Below are positions 24,705 to 32,290 of a DNA stretch of 56,245 bases, piece by piece. Position 1 is the first letter of the stretch. Each line of letters begins with the position of its first letter. The notes below the pieces were generated by a model that saw nothing but the letters and a program-made list of their open reading frames with translations, had not been told where the DNA came from and made no database searches. The translations under genes and the position numbers were made by a program. Source of the DNA: an uncultured Ruminococcus sp. (GTDB lineage: Bacteria > Bacillota > Clostridia > Oscillospirales > Acutalibacteraceae); NCBI GenBank assembly GCA_944412525.1, contig CALYBM010000064.1:1-56245 (forward strand), given 5' to 3'.

Positions 24705-25496
24705 ATGGATACTGTCAAAAAATTTCTTCAAGATGTAATGCCTGACATATTAATGCTTGCGGCTGTTATTGTCATTGGTTTTGTAGCTTCAAAACTAATT
24801 GTTAAGCTGTTAAAAAATATTCTTGATAAAACGAATATCGATCATACGGCTGTTACTTTTGTGGTATCATTGGTTAAGGTAATGCTGTATTTAATAGTTG
24901 TTATAACAGCACTTGCGACTATAGGTGTAAATGTTGCTTCTCTTATTACTGCTGTCGGTGCAGCGGCACTCACGGCAGGTCTTGCTTTGCAGGACAGTTT
25001 GAGTAATTTGGCAAGCGGAATGATAATATTGTTTAACAAGCCGTTTGTTGCAGGAGATATTCTTGAATTTGAGGGCGTTAAGGGAAGAGTAGAAAGCATT
25101 AAGATATTTTTTACGACTATTCATACACTGGATAACAAAATTGTTACTATACCGAATTCCCGACTGACTACCAATAATGTAATTAACTGCACTATGGTTG
25201 ACAAAAGGAGAGTGGATTTAAAATACACAATCAGTTATGACGATGACATTTCAAAGGTAAAAGGCTTAATGTATATGCTCATTTCCGAGAATAAAGATAT
25301 ACTGAGTGATCCCGAGCCCGCGGTCTATGTCGGAGAGCATCTTGAAAGCGGAATCGAAATAATTGTTATGATTTGGACTGAGACCGACAAATATTACGAT
25401 GTGTATTACTATATGCAGGAACATGTTAAGCTCACTTTTGATAAAAACGGCATTACAATTCCTTATCCGCACATAGTTGTAAAGAATGAAAAATAA
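24705..25496 (+). CDS. mscS: Small-conductance mechanosensitive channel (MscS family)
   Basis: Homoheptameric membrane channel that opens under membrane tension and protects against osmotic downshock. At 263 residues it has three N-terminal membrane helices (about 13-35, 50-72 and 77-108); the pore helix TM3 reads ASLITAVGAAALTAGLALQ, rich in Ala and Gly as expected, followed by DSLSNLASGMIILFNKPF and the cytoplasmic beta domain with GDILEFEGVKGRVE and TIPNSRL. It directly follows the MORN-repeat gene with two bases between, and is followed by a terminator, so this is a two-gene unit. Confidence 0.93.
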   Translation: MDTVKKFLQDVMPDILMLAAVIVIGFVASKLIVKLLKNILDKTNIDHTAVTFVVSLVKVMLYLIVVITALATIGVNVASLITAVGAAALTAGLALQDSLSNLASGMIILFNKPFVAGDILEFEGVKGRVESIKIFFTTIHTLDNKIVTIPNSRLTTNNVINCTMVDKRRVDLKYTISYDDDISKVKGLMYMLISENKDILSDPEPAVYVGEHLESGIEIIVMIWTETDKYYDVYYYMQEHVKLTFDKNGITIPYPHIVVKNEK

Positions 25497-25529
25497 TATT
25501 GGTATAATCTGCTTTATCGTGTAAATAAT

Positions 25530-25559
25530 AATGGTGTCGTATCAACGGCACCATTTTTT
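25530..25559 (+). terminator. Terminator of the MORN-mscS operon
   Basis: Arms AATGGTGTCG and CGGCACCATT with a six-base loop, then TTTTTTA. Located 34 bases after the mscS stop. Confidence 0.8.
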
Positions 25560-25577
25560 ATTTTAAGGGTGATTGTT

Positions 25578-25919
25578 ATGAAAAAAATTCTATTATTAAT
25601 TTCTACCGCCTTGATTTTAATTTTATCTCTTGTGGGCTGCGGTATGGGAGATGCAACATCTGACGCTATGTCGGGAGCAGGAGACGCAGTGTCCGACGCC
25701 ATGTCGGGTGCAGGAGACGCGGCTTCCGATGTTGTTTCGGGGGCTGAGAGTGCTGCTACCGACGCAATGGACGGCAATGACGATGATAATATGTCAAACG
25801 GCGATGTAACCGACTCAGACGGAATTATCGGAAATGAAAATAACAAAACAGAGGACACTACAAAGGATACCGACAAAGGTGATACCTCAGATACTTCGGC
25901 TTCCGAAAATCTTTTATAA
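25578..25919 (+). CDS. Small lipoprotein with 11-residue repeats
   Basis: A 113-residue predicted lipoprotein. The signal peptide MKKILLLISTALILILSLVG ends at the lipobox cysteine C21. Residues 24-67 are four units of an 11-residue repeat (GDATSDAMSGA and variants), followed by an acidic Asp/Asn/Thr-rich tail. The heptad-like 11-mer pattern resembles amphipathic 11-mer repeats of LEA-type proteins, but function is unknown. ATG 25578 follows AAGGGTGA; a GTG at 25569 lies within that site. It is flanked by terminators on both sides, so it is monocistronic, with a promoter presumably within the mscS end or terminator region. Confidence 0.75.
   Translation: MKKILLLISTALILILSLVGCGMGDATSDAMSGAGDAVSDAMSGAGDAASDVVSGAESAATDAMDGNDDDNMSNGDVTDSDGIIGNENNKTEDTTKDTDKGDTSDTSASENLL
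25647..25778 (+). repeat. Four 33-base tandem repeats inside the lipoprotein gene
   Basis: Units at 25647, 25680, 25713 and 25746, the first two nearly identical at the protein level (GDATSDAMSGA, GDAVSDAMSGA), later ones diverged (GDAASDVVSGA, ESAATDAMDGN). In-frame, so copy-number change would keep the reading frame. Confidence 0.85.
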
Positions 25920-25942
25920 TTTTTTAATATGCGATGTAAGCA

Positions 25943-25972
25943 CAATAAGCCTCGATATTTCGAGGCTTATTG
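25943..25972. terminator. Bidirectional terminator between the lipoprotein gene and sigE
   Basis: Perfect 12-base arms CAATAAGCCTCG and CGAGGCTTATTG with a six-base loop, between two convergent genes. Confidence 0.8.
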
Positions 25973-25994
25973 CTTTATGTCTATTTATTTAATT

Positions 25995-26696
25995 TTATAC
26001 AGCTTTGTCAAGTTCGTATTTTAACTGTTTGATAATTTTCTTTTCAAGTCTTGAAATATAAGACTGCGATATACCCAGCTTATCTGCGACTTGTTTTTGA
26101 GTGTGTTCCTTTTTTCCGTTTAACCCGAAACGCAGTTCCATAATTAAACATTCTCTTTTGCCGAGGTTTGAAACCGCGTTCAGCACAAGCTTTTTTTCAA
26201 GCTCGTTTTCAATATTAATGTTAACTGTATCGGGTTCACTGCCCAGTATATCACAAAGTAAAAGCTCGTTTCCGTCCCAATCCGTATTCAACGGCTCATC
26301 TATGGATATTTCGTTTTTGAGCTGTGATGACTTCCTTAAAAACATCAGTATTTCGTTTTCGATACACCTTGAAGCGTAGGTTGCAAGCTTAATGTTTTTT
26401 TCAGGTGAAAATGTATTAACCGCTTTTATAAGACCTATTGTACCTATTGAAATCAAATCCTCGGCTCCTGCACTCGGAGATTCAAATTTCTTAGCTATAT
26501 AAACAACAAGTCTTAAATTATGTACTATAAGCGGTTGCCTTGCGTTTTCATCTCCGTTTAATATTTTTTGCATTACATCAAACTCTTCCTCCTTGCTTAG
26601 CGGCGGAGGCAAAGTCTCGTTTCCGTTAATATAAAATATTTCATTTTCAGATAAAAACAGCATTTTAATTTTAAAAATTAAATTATGTATAATCAT
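25995..26696 (-). CDS. sigE: Sporulation sigma factor SigE (pro-form)
   Basis: Early mother-cell sigma factor. The 233-residue protein has an N-terminal pro-sequence of about 25-30 hydrophobic/basic residues, then [14 protein letters not shown], region 2 with [13 protein letters not shown] and [18 protein letters not shown] (core binding and -10 recognition), [19 protein letters not shown], and region 4 helix-turn-helix with [22 protein letters not shown]. These match SigE closely. It lies nine bases after spoIIGA, whose protease would remove the pro-sequence. No sigG follows, unlike the Bacillus arrangement; a terminator is shared with the convergent lipoprotein gene. Confidence 0.95.
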   Translation of the reverse strand: MIIHNLIFKIKMLFLSENEIFYINGNETLPPPLSKEEEFDVMQKILNGDENARQPLIVHNLRLVVYIAKKFESPSAGAEDLISIGTIGLIKAVNTFSPEKNIKLATYASRCIENEILMFLRKSSQLKNEISIDEPLNTDWDGNELLLCDILGSEPDTVNINIENELEKKLVLNAVSNLGKRECLIMELRFGLNGKKEHTQKQVADKLGISQSYISRLEKKIIKQLKYELDKAV

Positions 26697-26705
26697 TATA
26701 ACCTC

Positions 26706-27506
26706 TCACTTTGTATTTTTTATAATTTCATAGGGTATCAAAGCCCGCACTTCACTTTTAATAATATTTTTACATATACCTACATAAACACCATTAATTT
26801 CAACCCCGTCAATTTTAATTTTTTTGGGGCAAAATCCGTGTATAATTCCCTCGCCTCCAAGACTTGTAAACGGAATTATTCTTGTGTTTTCCGCTTTCGG
26901 CTTGTATCCGTCGAGCAATTCCTCTTCGGCTATAATTACATAATTACCCGAAAAAGGTTCCTTGACATTACAGCCGCTGTCAATTTTTGCTTTAAAAGTT
27001 ATCACCCTCTCTGATGTAATAATTTCAACATTACATATACCGCCTCCGTTTACACCTTTCGTCAACCTTTTTATTATTTTAAGAATATAATAACAGGCAA
27101 GCGTCAGAATAATAAGAACAATAGGGGAAATATTAAAATAAACAGTATCATTGTATATTTCCATACCTGCGGGTTTAAATGATGTATAGATAAAAATCAT
27201 AATTCCGCAAAATGTAAAGGATATTAAAAAATACACGGATACTCGTTTAATATAATTTTTAATATTGCTTTTTCCAAACACAGAAAATACTATCACACAC
27301 GCAGTGACTGTATCGAAAGCAATATTGATTCCGAACGGAAGCTTAGGTAAAAGAGCGGCAAGGCTGAATATCCCGCCGATAACGCTTCCCAGAATAATTC
27401 TGCTCATTGAAGTGCCGAGATGAAGAAATTTCTTTGTGCAAAGAATTAAAAAAAAGTCTATAAATATATTAACTGTTATTAAAACATCAATATATACAGT
27501 TCTCAT
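26706..27506 (-). CDS. spoIIGA: Sigma-E processing peptidase SpoIIGA
   Basis: Membrane aspartic protease that cleaves pro-SigE during sporulation. The 266-residue protein has five N-terminal hydrophobic segments (about residues 5-140) and a C-terminal protease domain with the catalytic aspartate in KIDSGCNVKEPFSG (D176); the usual triplet is DSG or DTG, and DSG is present. ATG 27506 follows AAGGGGTG by seven bases; an in-frame GTG three codons earlier lies in that site. It precedes sigE by nine bases. A candidate promoter with an unusually long 22-base spacer lies 20 bases upstream. Confidence 0.92.
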   Translation of the reverse strand: MRTVYIDVLITVNIFIDFFLILCTKKFLHLGTSMSRIILGSVIGGIFSLAALLPKLPFGINIAFDTVTACVIVFSVFGKSNIKNYIKRVSVYFLISFTFCGIMIFIYTSFKPAGMEIYNDTVYFNISPIVLIILTLACYYILKIIKRLTKGVNGGGICNVEIITSERVITFKAKIDSGCNVKEPFSGNYVIIAEEELLDGYKPKAENTRIIPFTSLGGEGIIHGFCPKKIKIDGVEINGVYVGICKNIIKSEVRALIPYEIIKNTK

Positions 27507-27525
27507 TATTTTCACCCCTTATAAA

Positions 27526-27559
27526 TTATTACACACAAAGTAAATATTTCATGTCACAA
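27526..27559 (-). promoter_or_regulatory. Candidate spoIIGA-sigE promoter with 22-base spacer
   Basis: Minus-strand TTGTGA (27554-27559) and TAATAA (27526-27531) are 22 bases apart. The B. subtilis spoIIG promoter, activated by Spo0A, is known for such a 22-base spacing. A TGTCACA on the plus strand (27552-27558) matches five of seven bases of the Spo0A box TGTCGAA. Suggestive only. Confidence 0.4.
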
Positions 27560-27581
27560 TATGTACAGGAGGAAAAATAAA

Positions 27582-27671
27582 ATGTTCTTGGGAATCATAA
27601 TAGGAATGTTTATCGGAGCTTTCGTAGGTGTAAGCATAATGTGCTTGTTTTATTACACCAAAAACCAATAA
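27582..27671 (+). CDS. 29-residue single-span membrane peptide, DUF3789-like
   Basis: Starts at ATG 27582 after a perfect AGGAGG ribosome site (27568-27573) and ends at TAA 27669-27671. The product is nearly all membrane helix: GIIIGMFIGAFVGVSIMC, then LFYYTKNQ. The Gly-rich helix, the MC pair and the short charged tail resemble the DUF3789 small proteins of Clostridia. The near-ideal ribosome site and a strong terminator directly after it support a real gene. Its promoter must overlap that of the divergent spoIIGA. Function unknown. Confidence 0.65.
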   Translation: MFLGIIIGMFIGAFVGVSIMCLFYYTKNQ

Positions 27672-27672
27672 A

Positions 27673-27722
27673 AAACCGACCTCCAATCGTTAGATAAAGT
27701 TCTGACGCTTGGGGGTCGGTTT
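27673..27722 (+). terminator. Terminator after the 29-residue peptide gene
   Basis: Fourteen-base arms AAACCGACCTCCAA and TTGGGGGTCGGTTT (one G-T pair) with a 22-base loop, then GATTTTGA. It starts one base after the stop codon. Confidence 0.75.
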
Positions 27723-27785
27723 GATTTTGACGATTTTTAATTTTATCCGTCAAAGATTTTATTATATTATATATTAAAAATGATT

Positions 27786-28658
27786 TTAAGCGTTGAGATT
27801 TCTTTTTCCGAGGAAAACAAGAGCTACCATTCCCGAACCTACATGTGAGCCTATTACAGGTCCGATATCGCAAATTTGAACCTCTTTGCACATACCTTTG
27901 AGTGCTTTTTTCAGTTCAAGAGCTTTTTCTTTATCATCTGCATGAGCTACAAAAACAATATTGTCTTTATTTTCATCTCTGTCACGCTCAAAATATTTTA
28001 TTAATGTAGGGATTATATTACTTTTACCGCGAATTTTATTTACGCTTACAAGGTGTCCGACATCATCAACGCTTATAAGCGGCTTTATCTGCAATGCTTT
28101 ACCGAAAGCGGCCGTAACAGAGGAAATTCTGCCGCCTCTTTTAAGCTGGTCGAGATCATCTACAACAAACCAGTGACAAACATTTAACCTTGTGTTTTCT
28201 ATGAAATCTGCAAGCTCATCAATAGATGCACCTTCCTTATATTTCTTGCCTGCAAGATATACAAGATATCCCAAACCTGCTGAGTCGCAGAAAGAATCAA
28301 TGGCTATAATTTTACGGTCGGGGTACTTTTCTTTTAAATCATTTACAGCCATAAGGCAGGTGTTATAAGTACCGCTCAGTCCTGATGAAATTCCGGTATA
28401 AATGACATCCTTACCGGCTTTTAAATATGCTTCAAAACAGTTTGTAAATTTTTCATAGTTAATTTGCGTAGTTTTTGAATCAATGCCTTGTTTAATTTTT
28501 GCGTAAAATTCTTCAAGACTCATCATTCTTGCGTCGGGATAGTGAAGGTAGCATTTTCCCTCCATTTGAAATTCCATTGGAATAACCTCTACTCCGATTT
28601 CATTTACTTGCTGTTCGCTTAGGTCGCACGATGCATCGGTCATAAAAATATAATCCAT
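27786..28658 (-). CDS. DegV family fatty-acid-binding protein
   Basis: A 290-residue cytosolic protein of the DegV/FakB family, which binds a fatty acid for phosphorylation by the FakA kinase. Family landmarks: FMTDASCDLSEQ at the N-terminus, TSQ-like TTQINYEKF, TGISSGLSGTYNT, IDSFCDSAGLG, DDLDQLKRGGRIS and the C-terminal GPVIGSHVGSGMVALVF. No fakA is near. ATG 28658 follows AAAAGGAGATG. It has its own transcription unit. Confidence 0.92.
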   Translation of the reverse strand: MDYIFMTDASCDLSEQQVNEIGVEVIPMEFQMEGKCYLHYPDARMMSLEEFYAKIKQGIDSKTTQINYEKFTNCFEAYLKAGKDVIYTGISSGLSGTYNTCLMAVNDLKEKYPDRKIIAIDSFCDSAGLGYLVYLAGKKYKEGASIDELADFIENTRLNVCHWFVVDDLDQLKRGGRISSVTAAFGKALQIKPLISVDDVGHLVSVNKIRGKSNIIPTLIKYFERDRDENKDNIVFVAHADDKEKALELKKALKGMCKEVQICDIGPVIGSHVGSGMVALVFLGKRNLNA

Positions 28659-28784
28659 AATTTCATCTCCTTTTAGTAATAAATAACAATTTTATTTTAC
28701 CAAACATATATTAAAAAGTCAACGAATACAATTATATACATATTATATATTAAATATTATTAGTACAATAAGGTGGAGTATGCT

Positions 28785-29072
28785 ATGAATTGCAGATTTG
28801 CGGATTTGCGTCACAAGGAAGTTATCAGCTGCTGCGACGGTGCAAGACTCGGTTTTGTCGACGACATAATCGTGGATACCAAAACTGCCTGTGTTGTTTC
28901 GCTCGTGATATTCGGGCGCATGAGTTTTTTCGGATTATTCGGAAAGTGTGAGGATTATATAATTCCATGGGAGAAAATACAGCTAATCGGTGACGATACA
29001 ATTATTATATCCTGTAAGACTCCAACACCTGTAAAAAGACATAAAAGGGGCAGATTTAATCAAAAAAATTAA
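28785..29072 (+). CDS. YlmC/YmxH family PRC-barrel sporulation protein
   Basis: A 95-residue protein with one PRC-barrel fold, related to B. subtilis YlmC and YmxH. Visible features: MNCRFADLRHKEVI, GARLGFVDDIIVDTKTACVVSLVI, GLFGKCEDYIIPWEKIQLIGDDTIII, with a basic tail. YlmC-like proteins have been linked to sporulation in Bacillus; the biochemical role is not settled. ATG 28785 is six bases past AAGGTGGAG, so I prefer it to an in-frame GTG at 28773 inside that site. Confidence 0.85.
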   Translation: MNCRFADLRHKEVISCCDGARLGFVDDIIVDTKTACVVSLVIFGRMSFFGLFGKCEDYIIPWEKIQLIGDDTIIISCKTPTPVKRHKRGRFNQKN

Positions 29073-29411
29073 AAAAAGTCACTTTCTCTCACTATGGCAA
29101 AATAAACTAATCAACATTAAATAATCTGTATAAATTGCACAAAGTATAATTGCTTTAAAAAAATAAAATCCAAATTGTTACATTAATATTACAAGGGTTA
29201 CAGCCCGATTTGCGGCTTAAAACTTGCAATTTGACTTGTTTTGTGCTTTAATAGCATTGAAATTGTGTGTTTGATAAAATTTTAACGACTAAAGGAAGTT
29301 GCACTCAGGTTGTTTGAATTTATGATTCAAAGGCAAACACATTACTGATATCTTAAGTACTGATATCTTAATTATTGTGTTGAGTGCATAAGTCACAGGG
29401 AGGATAAATTT
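29073..29411 (+). other. Non-coding stretch before the wall hydrolase gene
   Basis: About 340 bases without a supported gene. The first 200 bases are A/T-rich with a small AGCC/GGCT hairpin near 29203-29218. The last 110 bases hold the repeats described separately. No strong -35/-10 pair was found; TTGACT at 29231 lacks a well-spaced -10. Confidence 0.6.
29300..29388 (+). promoter_or_regulatory. Candidate structured leader of the wall hydrolase gene
   Basis: Eight-base closing stem TGCACTCA (29300-29307) with TGAGTGCA (29381-29388). Inside are TTTGAAT/ATTCAAA (29313-29319, 29325-29331), an alternative pairing TGTTTG/CAAACA (29311-29316, 29334-29339), and two copies of ACTGATATCTTAA at 29344 and 29359. 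Ends 23 bases before the start codon. Confidence 0.5.
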
Positions 29412-30302
29412 TTGAGAGCGACAAAATACAGGTATTACAAACGCGAAGCTAAAGTTTGCAAAAAAACAAAGAAACCTTTATCCGGCAAAATTGTTAAGGC
29501 TGCATCCTTTGTATTTGCAGTTGTTCTTGCAGCAGCTGCACTTGTTATCCCGACTACAACACTTGCTCCTGATGTTGACGCTTATGAAGACAGCAAAGCA
29601 GCATCGTACATGGTCGGCGACTTAAGTGATTTTGCGGTTGTGATTTCCGACAACTGCTATCTTGAAACAACCGTTCCTACTCTTAATGAGGAAACAACCG
29701 TACAGGAGACTACGGAGGATGTACAGGAAACAAAGCTTGCAAAGGTTGTAAGTACTGAGGCAACCGAGTCTGATACAGTTGAGACAACTACCGAAGCTGT
29801 TGCGGATACTCAGCCCGAGGTTAGTGAAAATACTGTTCCCACTCAAATGCCCGAGAAAGACGAAATCACAGATAACAGCTCATCCGAAAGTTCAGGTAAT
29901 TATTTAATTAATATCAGTAATCCCGATCCTAATTACAGTCCTGATTCGGTTAAGTTGTCATCAGGCGACAGAGCTAAGCTCGAAAGACTTGTTATGGGCG
30001 AGGCAGGCAGCATGAGTTTTAACGGCTGTGCACTTGTTGCTCAGTGTATCAGAGATGCGATGAATCGTTCAAACACAACATCTGTTGACAGGATCATTTC
30101 GGAATACAATTACTACGCACCTACAAATAAGGCTCCGAACCAAAAGGTTAAGGATGCCGTATCGTACATATTTGACCAAAACGGCTCCGCTGTTCAGCAT
30201 AGAATACTTTGTTTCTATACAGGTACAAGCGGATGGCACGAAACACAGAATTTCATAGTAGGCTGCGATAATGTCAGATTTTTTGATATGAAGACAGCGT
30301 AG
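29412..30302 (+). CDS. Cell-wall hydrolase (SleB/Hydrolase_2 type)
   Basis: A 296-residue exported protein likely cleaving peptidoglycan. A basic N-terminus (residues 1-27) is followed by a hydrophobic segment (about 29-50), then a Thr/Glu-rich linker to about 170, then a Hydrolase_2 domain: RLVMGEAGSMSFNGCALVAQCIRDAMNR with the catalytic-type glutamate (E in GEAG), YNYYAP, and the C-terminal GTSGWHETQNF. SleB-type enzymes act in spore germination or sporulation, which suits the nearby sigE operon, but vegetative paralogues exist. The start is TTG 29412, eight bases past GGGAGG. A long structured leader precedes it and a strong terminator follows. Confidence 0.85.
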   Translation: MRATKYRYYKREAKVCKKTKKPLSGKIVKAASFVFAVVLAAAALVIPTTTLAPDVDAYEDSKAASYMVGDLSDFAVVISDNCYLETTVPTLNEETTVQETTEDVQETKLAKVVSTEATESDTVETTTEAVADTQPEVSENTVPTQMPEKDEITDNSSSESSGNYLINISNPDPNYSPDSVKLSSGDRAKLERLVMGEAGSMSFNGCALVAQCIRDAMNRSNTTSVDRIISEYNYYAPTNKAPNQKVKDAVSYIFDQNGSAVQHRILCFYTGTSGWHETQNFIVGCDNVRFFDMKTA

Positions 30303-30313
30303 AATAAGTATTT

Positions 30314-30347
30314 AAAAAAATCAAGTGCAAACCACTTGATTTTTTTT
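30314..30347 (+). terminator. Terminator of the wall hydrolase gene
   Basis: Fourteen-base arms AAAAAAATCAAGTG and CACTTGATTTTTTT with a five-base loop and a long T run. The right arm contains the -35 element of the rpsB promoter. Confidence 0.9.
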
Positions 30348-30363
30348 ATTTTTATGGTATAAT
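30336..30363 (+). promoter_or_regulatory. Promoter of rpsB-tsf
   Basis: TTGATT (30336-30341), 16-base spacer, TGG-TATAAT (-10 at 30358-30363, extended). The -35 lies within the upstream terminator arm. Confidence 0.75.
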
Positions 30364-30367
30364 ATAT

Positions 30368-30465
30368 AAGCATTTCGCACGCTGATGCTTGTCGGCAGGG
30401 TGGCATAATATGCTTATTGGGTCGATAAAATCAAGGCACAGCGGAGGTTTTAACCTAAGGAGGAA
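30368..30465 (+). promoter_or_regulatory. Candidate rpsB leader
   Basis: About 100 bases from the promoter to the rpsB ribosome site. AAGCAT (30368-30373) can pair with ATGCTT at 30385-30390 or at 30410-30415, giving two alternative folds; GCATAATATGC (30403-30413) and AGGTTTTAACCT (30445-30456) are further palindromes. Ribosomal-protein leaders often bind their own product; this one is a candidate by position and structure. Confidence 0.4.
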
Positions 30466-30471
30466 ATTAAA

Positions 30472-31203
30472 ATGGCAGTAGTTTCTATGAAACAACTCCT
30501 GGAGGCCGGCGTACACTTCGGTCACCAGACAAGAAGATGGAACCCTAAGATGGCTAAGTACATCTTCACAGAACGCAACGGAATTTATATCATTGATCTT
30601 CAGAAGAGCGTTAAAAAGCTTGAGGAAGCTTACAGCTTTATTCGTGAGATTTCCGCAGAGGGCAAGAGTGTGCTTTTCGTAGGCACAAAGAAACAGGCTC
30701 AGGATTCTGTTAAAGAAGAGGCTGAGCGTGCAGGTGCTTACTATGTAAACGCAAGATGGCTCGGCGGTATGCTCACAAACTTCGCTACAATTCGCAGAAG
30801 AATTGCTCGTTTAAAGCAGCTTCGTGTTATGCAGGAGGACGGCACATTTGACCTTCTTCCCAAGAAGGAAGTTATTAAGCTTAATCTTGAAATAGATAAG
30901 CTTGAGAAGTTTATGGGCGGTATTAAGGATATGACAGAGATGCCCGGTGCTCTCTTTATCGTTGACCCAAGAAAAGAAAGAATTGCAGTTTCAGAAGCTA
31001 AAAAGCTCAATATTCCTATTGTTGCTATTGTTGATACTAACTGTGATCCCGATGAAATCGATTATGTTATCCCCGGAAACGATGACGCTATCCGTGCAGT
31101 AAAGCTTATTGCAGGTGCAATGGCAGACGCTGTTATCGAGGGCAGAGAAGGCCAGACGGGTGCAGCTGCTGTTGAAGAAACAGAGGAAGAAGCAGCTGAA
31201 TAA
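30472..31203 (+). CDS. rpsB: 30S ribosomal protein S2
   Basis: Small-subunit ribosomal protein of 243 residues. Family motifs: [20 protein letters not shown] at the N-terminus, [31 protein letters not shown], and [24 protein letters not shown]. The C-terminus is a Glu/Ala-rich tail. A strong AAGGAGG site precedes ATG 30472. It is followed after 37 bases by tsf, the standard pair. Codon use is visibly more optimised (GCT, CGT, AAG) than in its neighbours, as for highly expressed genes. Confidence 0.98.
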   Translation: MAVVSMKQLLEAGVHFGHQTRRWNPKMAKYIFTERNGIYIIDLQKSVKKLEEAYSFIREISAEGKSVLFVGTKKQAQDSVKEEAERAGAYYVNARWLGGMLTNFATIRRRIARLKQLRVMQEDGTFDLLPKKEVIKLNLEIDKLEKFMGGIKDMTEMPGALFIVDPRKERIAVSEAKKLNIPIVAIVDTNCDPDEIDYVIPGNDDAIRAVKLIAGAMADAVIEGREGQTGAAAVEETEEEAAE

Positions 31204-31240
31204 TTTAATTTACAACTATTTTTGAAAGGATGTATTCATA

Positions 31241-32152
31241 ATGGCAGCATTTACAGCTCAAGATGTAAAAGCACTCAGAGAAAAGACAGGCTGCGGCATG
31301 ATGGATTGCAAAAACGCACTTAAGAATGCTGACGGCGATATGGATAAAGCAATTGACTTTTTAAGAGAACAGGGTCTTGCAAAGCAGGCTAAAAAGGCAA
31401 GCAGAATTGCTGCCGAGGGTGTTGCTTATGCTTGCACAAGCGATGATCTTTCTGTAGGCGTTGTAATTGAGGTTAACGCTGAAACAGACTTCGTTGCTAA
31501 GAACGATTCTTTTATGGATTTTGTAAAGATTTGTGCAAATACAGTAATCAAAAACAATCCTGCAGATGTTGAAGCACTTCTCGCACTTCAGGCAGAGGGC
31601 TCAACTCAGACAGTTGCCGAGCTTTTACAGGAAAAAGTTCTTACAATCGGTGAGAACATTCAGATTCGTCGTTTTGAGCGTATGGAAGGCACATGTGTCG
31701 CATATGTTCATGCAGGCGGTAAGATCGGCGTTCTCGTAAACTTTGATACGGATTTGGCTTCAAAGCCCGAGTTTGTATCTTACGGCAGAGATGTTGCAAT
31801 GCAGATTGCAGCTCTTAACACACAGTACCTCAATGAAAGTGATGTACCCGCAGAGGTAATTGAGCATGAAAAAGAGGTTATGCGTCAGCAGGTAATCAAC
31901 GAGGGTAAGCCCGAAGCTATCGCAGATAAGATTGTTATGGGCAAAATCGGCAAATTCTATAAGGAAAATTGTCTTGTTGATCAGGAATTTGTTAAGGACA
32001 ATAAGATTTCTGTTAAGCAATATACTCAGAATGTTGCAAAGTCACTCGGCGGTTCCATTGAAATCAAGAAATTCGTTCGTTTTGAAAAGGGCGAAGGAAT
32101 TGAGAAGCGTCAGGACGATTTCGCTGCCGAAGTTGCAAGCATGGTTAAATAA
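31241..32152 (+). CDS. tsf: Elongation factor Ts
   Basis: Guanine-nucleotide exchange factor for EF-Tu, 303 residues. The N-terminal UBA-like domain has VKALREKTGCGMMDCKNAL; the core has NAETDFVAKN, which contacts EF-Tu; IHVGGK-like VHAGGKIGVLV and MQIAALNTQYL follow. Start ATG 31241 after GAAAGGATG. Co-transcribed with rpsB and ended by the hairpin at 32173. Confidence 0.97.
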   Translation: MAAFTAQDVKALREKTGCGMMDCKNALKNADGDMDKAIDFLREQGLAKQAKKASRIAAEGVAYACTSDDLSVGVVIEVNAETDFVAKNDSFMDFVKICANTVIKNNPADVEALLALQAEGSTQTVAELLQEKVLTIGENIQIRRFERMEGTCVAYVHAGGKIGVLVNFDTDLASKPEFVSYGRDVAMQIAALNTQYLNESDVPAEVIEHEKEVMRQQVINEGKPEAIADKIVMGKIGKFYKENCLVDQEFVKDNKISVKQYTQNVAKSLGGSIEIKKFVRFEKGEGIEKRQDDFAAEVASMVK

Positions 32153-32172
32153 TTTAATTAATAAAATAATTT

Positions 32173-32201
32173 ATCCCGTCACTTTTGTGGCGGGATTTTT
32201 T
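32173..32201 (+). terminator. Terminator of rpsB-tsf
   Basis: Arms ATCCCGTCAC and GTGGCGGGAT with a TTTT loop, then TTTTTTA. Twenty bases past the tsf stop. Confidence 0.88.
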
Positions 32202-32226
32202 ACTGGAATTATGTTGTTTTGTCTTG

Positions 32227-32255
32227 TTGACCTTACCGTATATACAATGTATAAT
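32227..32255 (+). promoter_or_regulatory. Promoter of the esterase gene
   Basis: TTGACC (32227-32232), 17-base spacer, perfect TATAAT (32250-32255), 36 bases before the start codon. Confidence 0.8.
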
Positions 32256-32290
32256 ATAGATAAATATTTTAACAATCGGGAGATTCCGTT

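Noticed and set aside
25514-25945. A 143-codon open frame antisense to the repeat lipoprotein, rich in Ser, Ala and Pro
   Set aside because: Its repeats are only the complement of the lipoprotein repeats, it has no ribosome site, and it covers terminators on both sides.
29073-29411. c-di-AMP (ydaO) riboswitch before the wall hydrolase
   Set aside because: The position is typical, but I could not find the conserved core of that riboswitch class; kept only as an unnamed structured leader.
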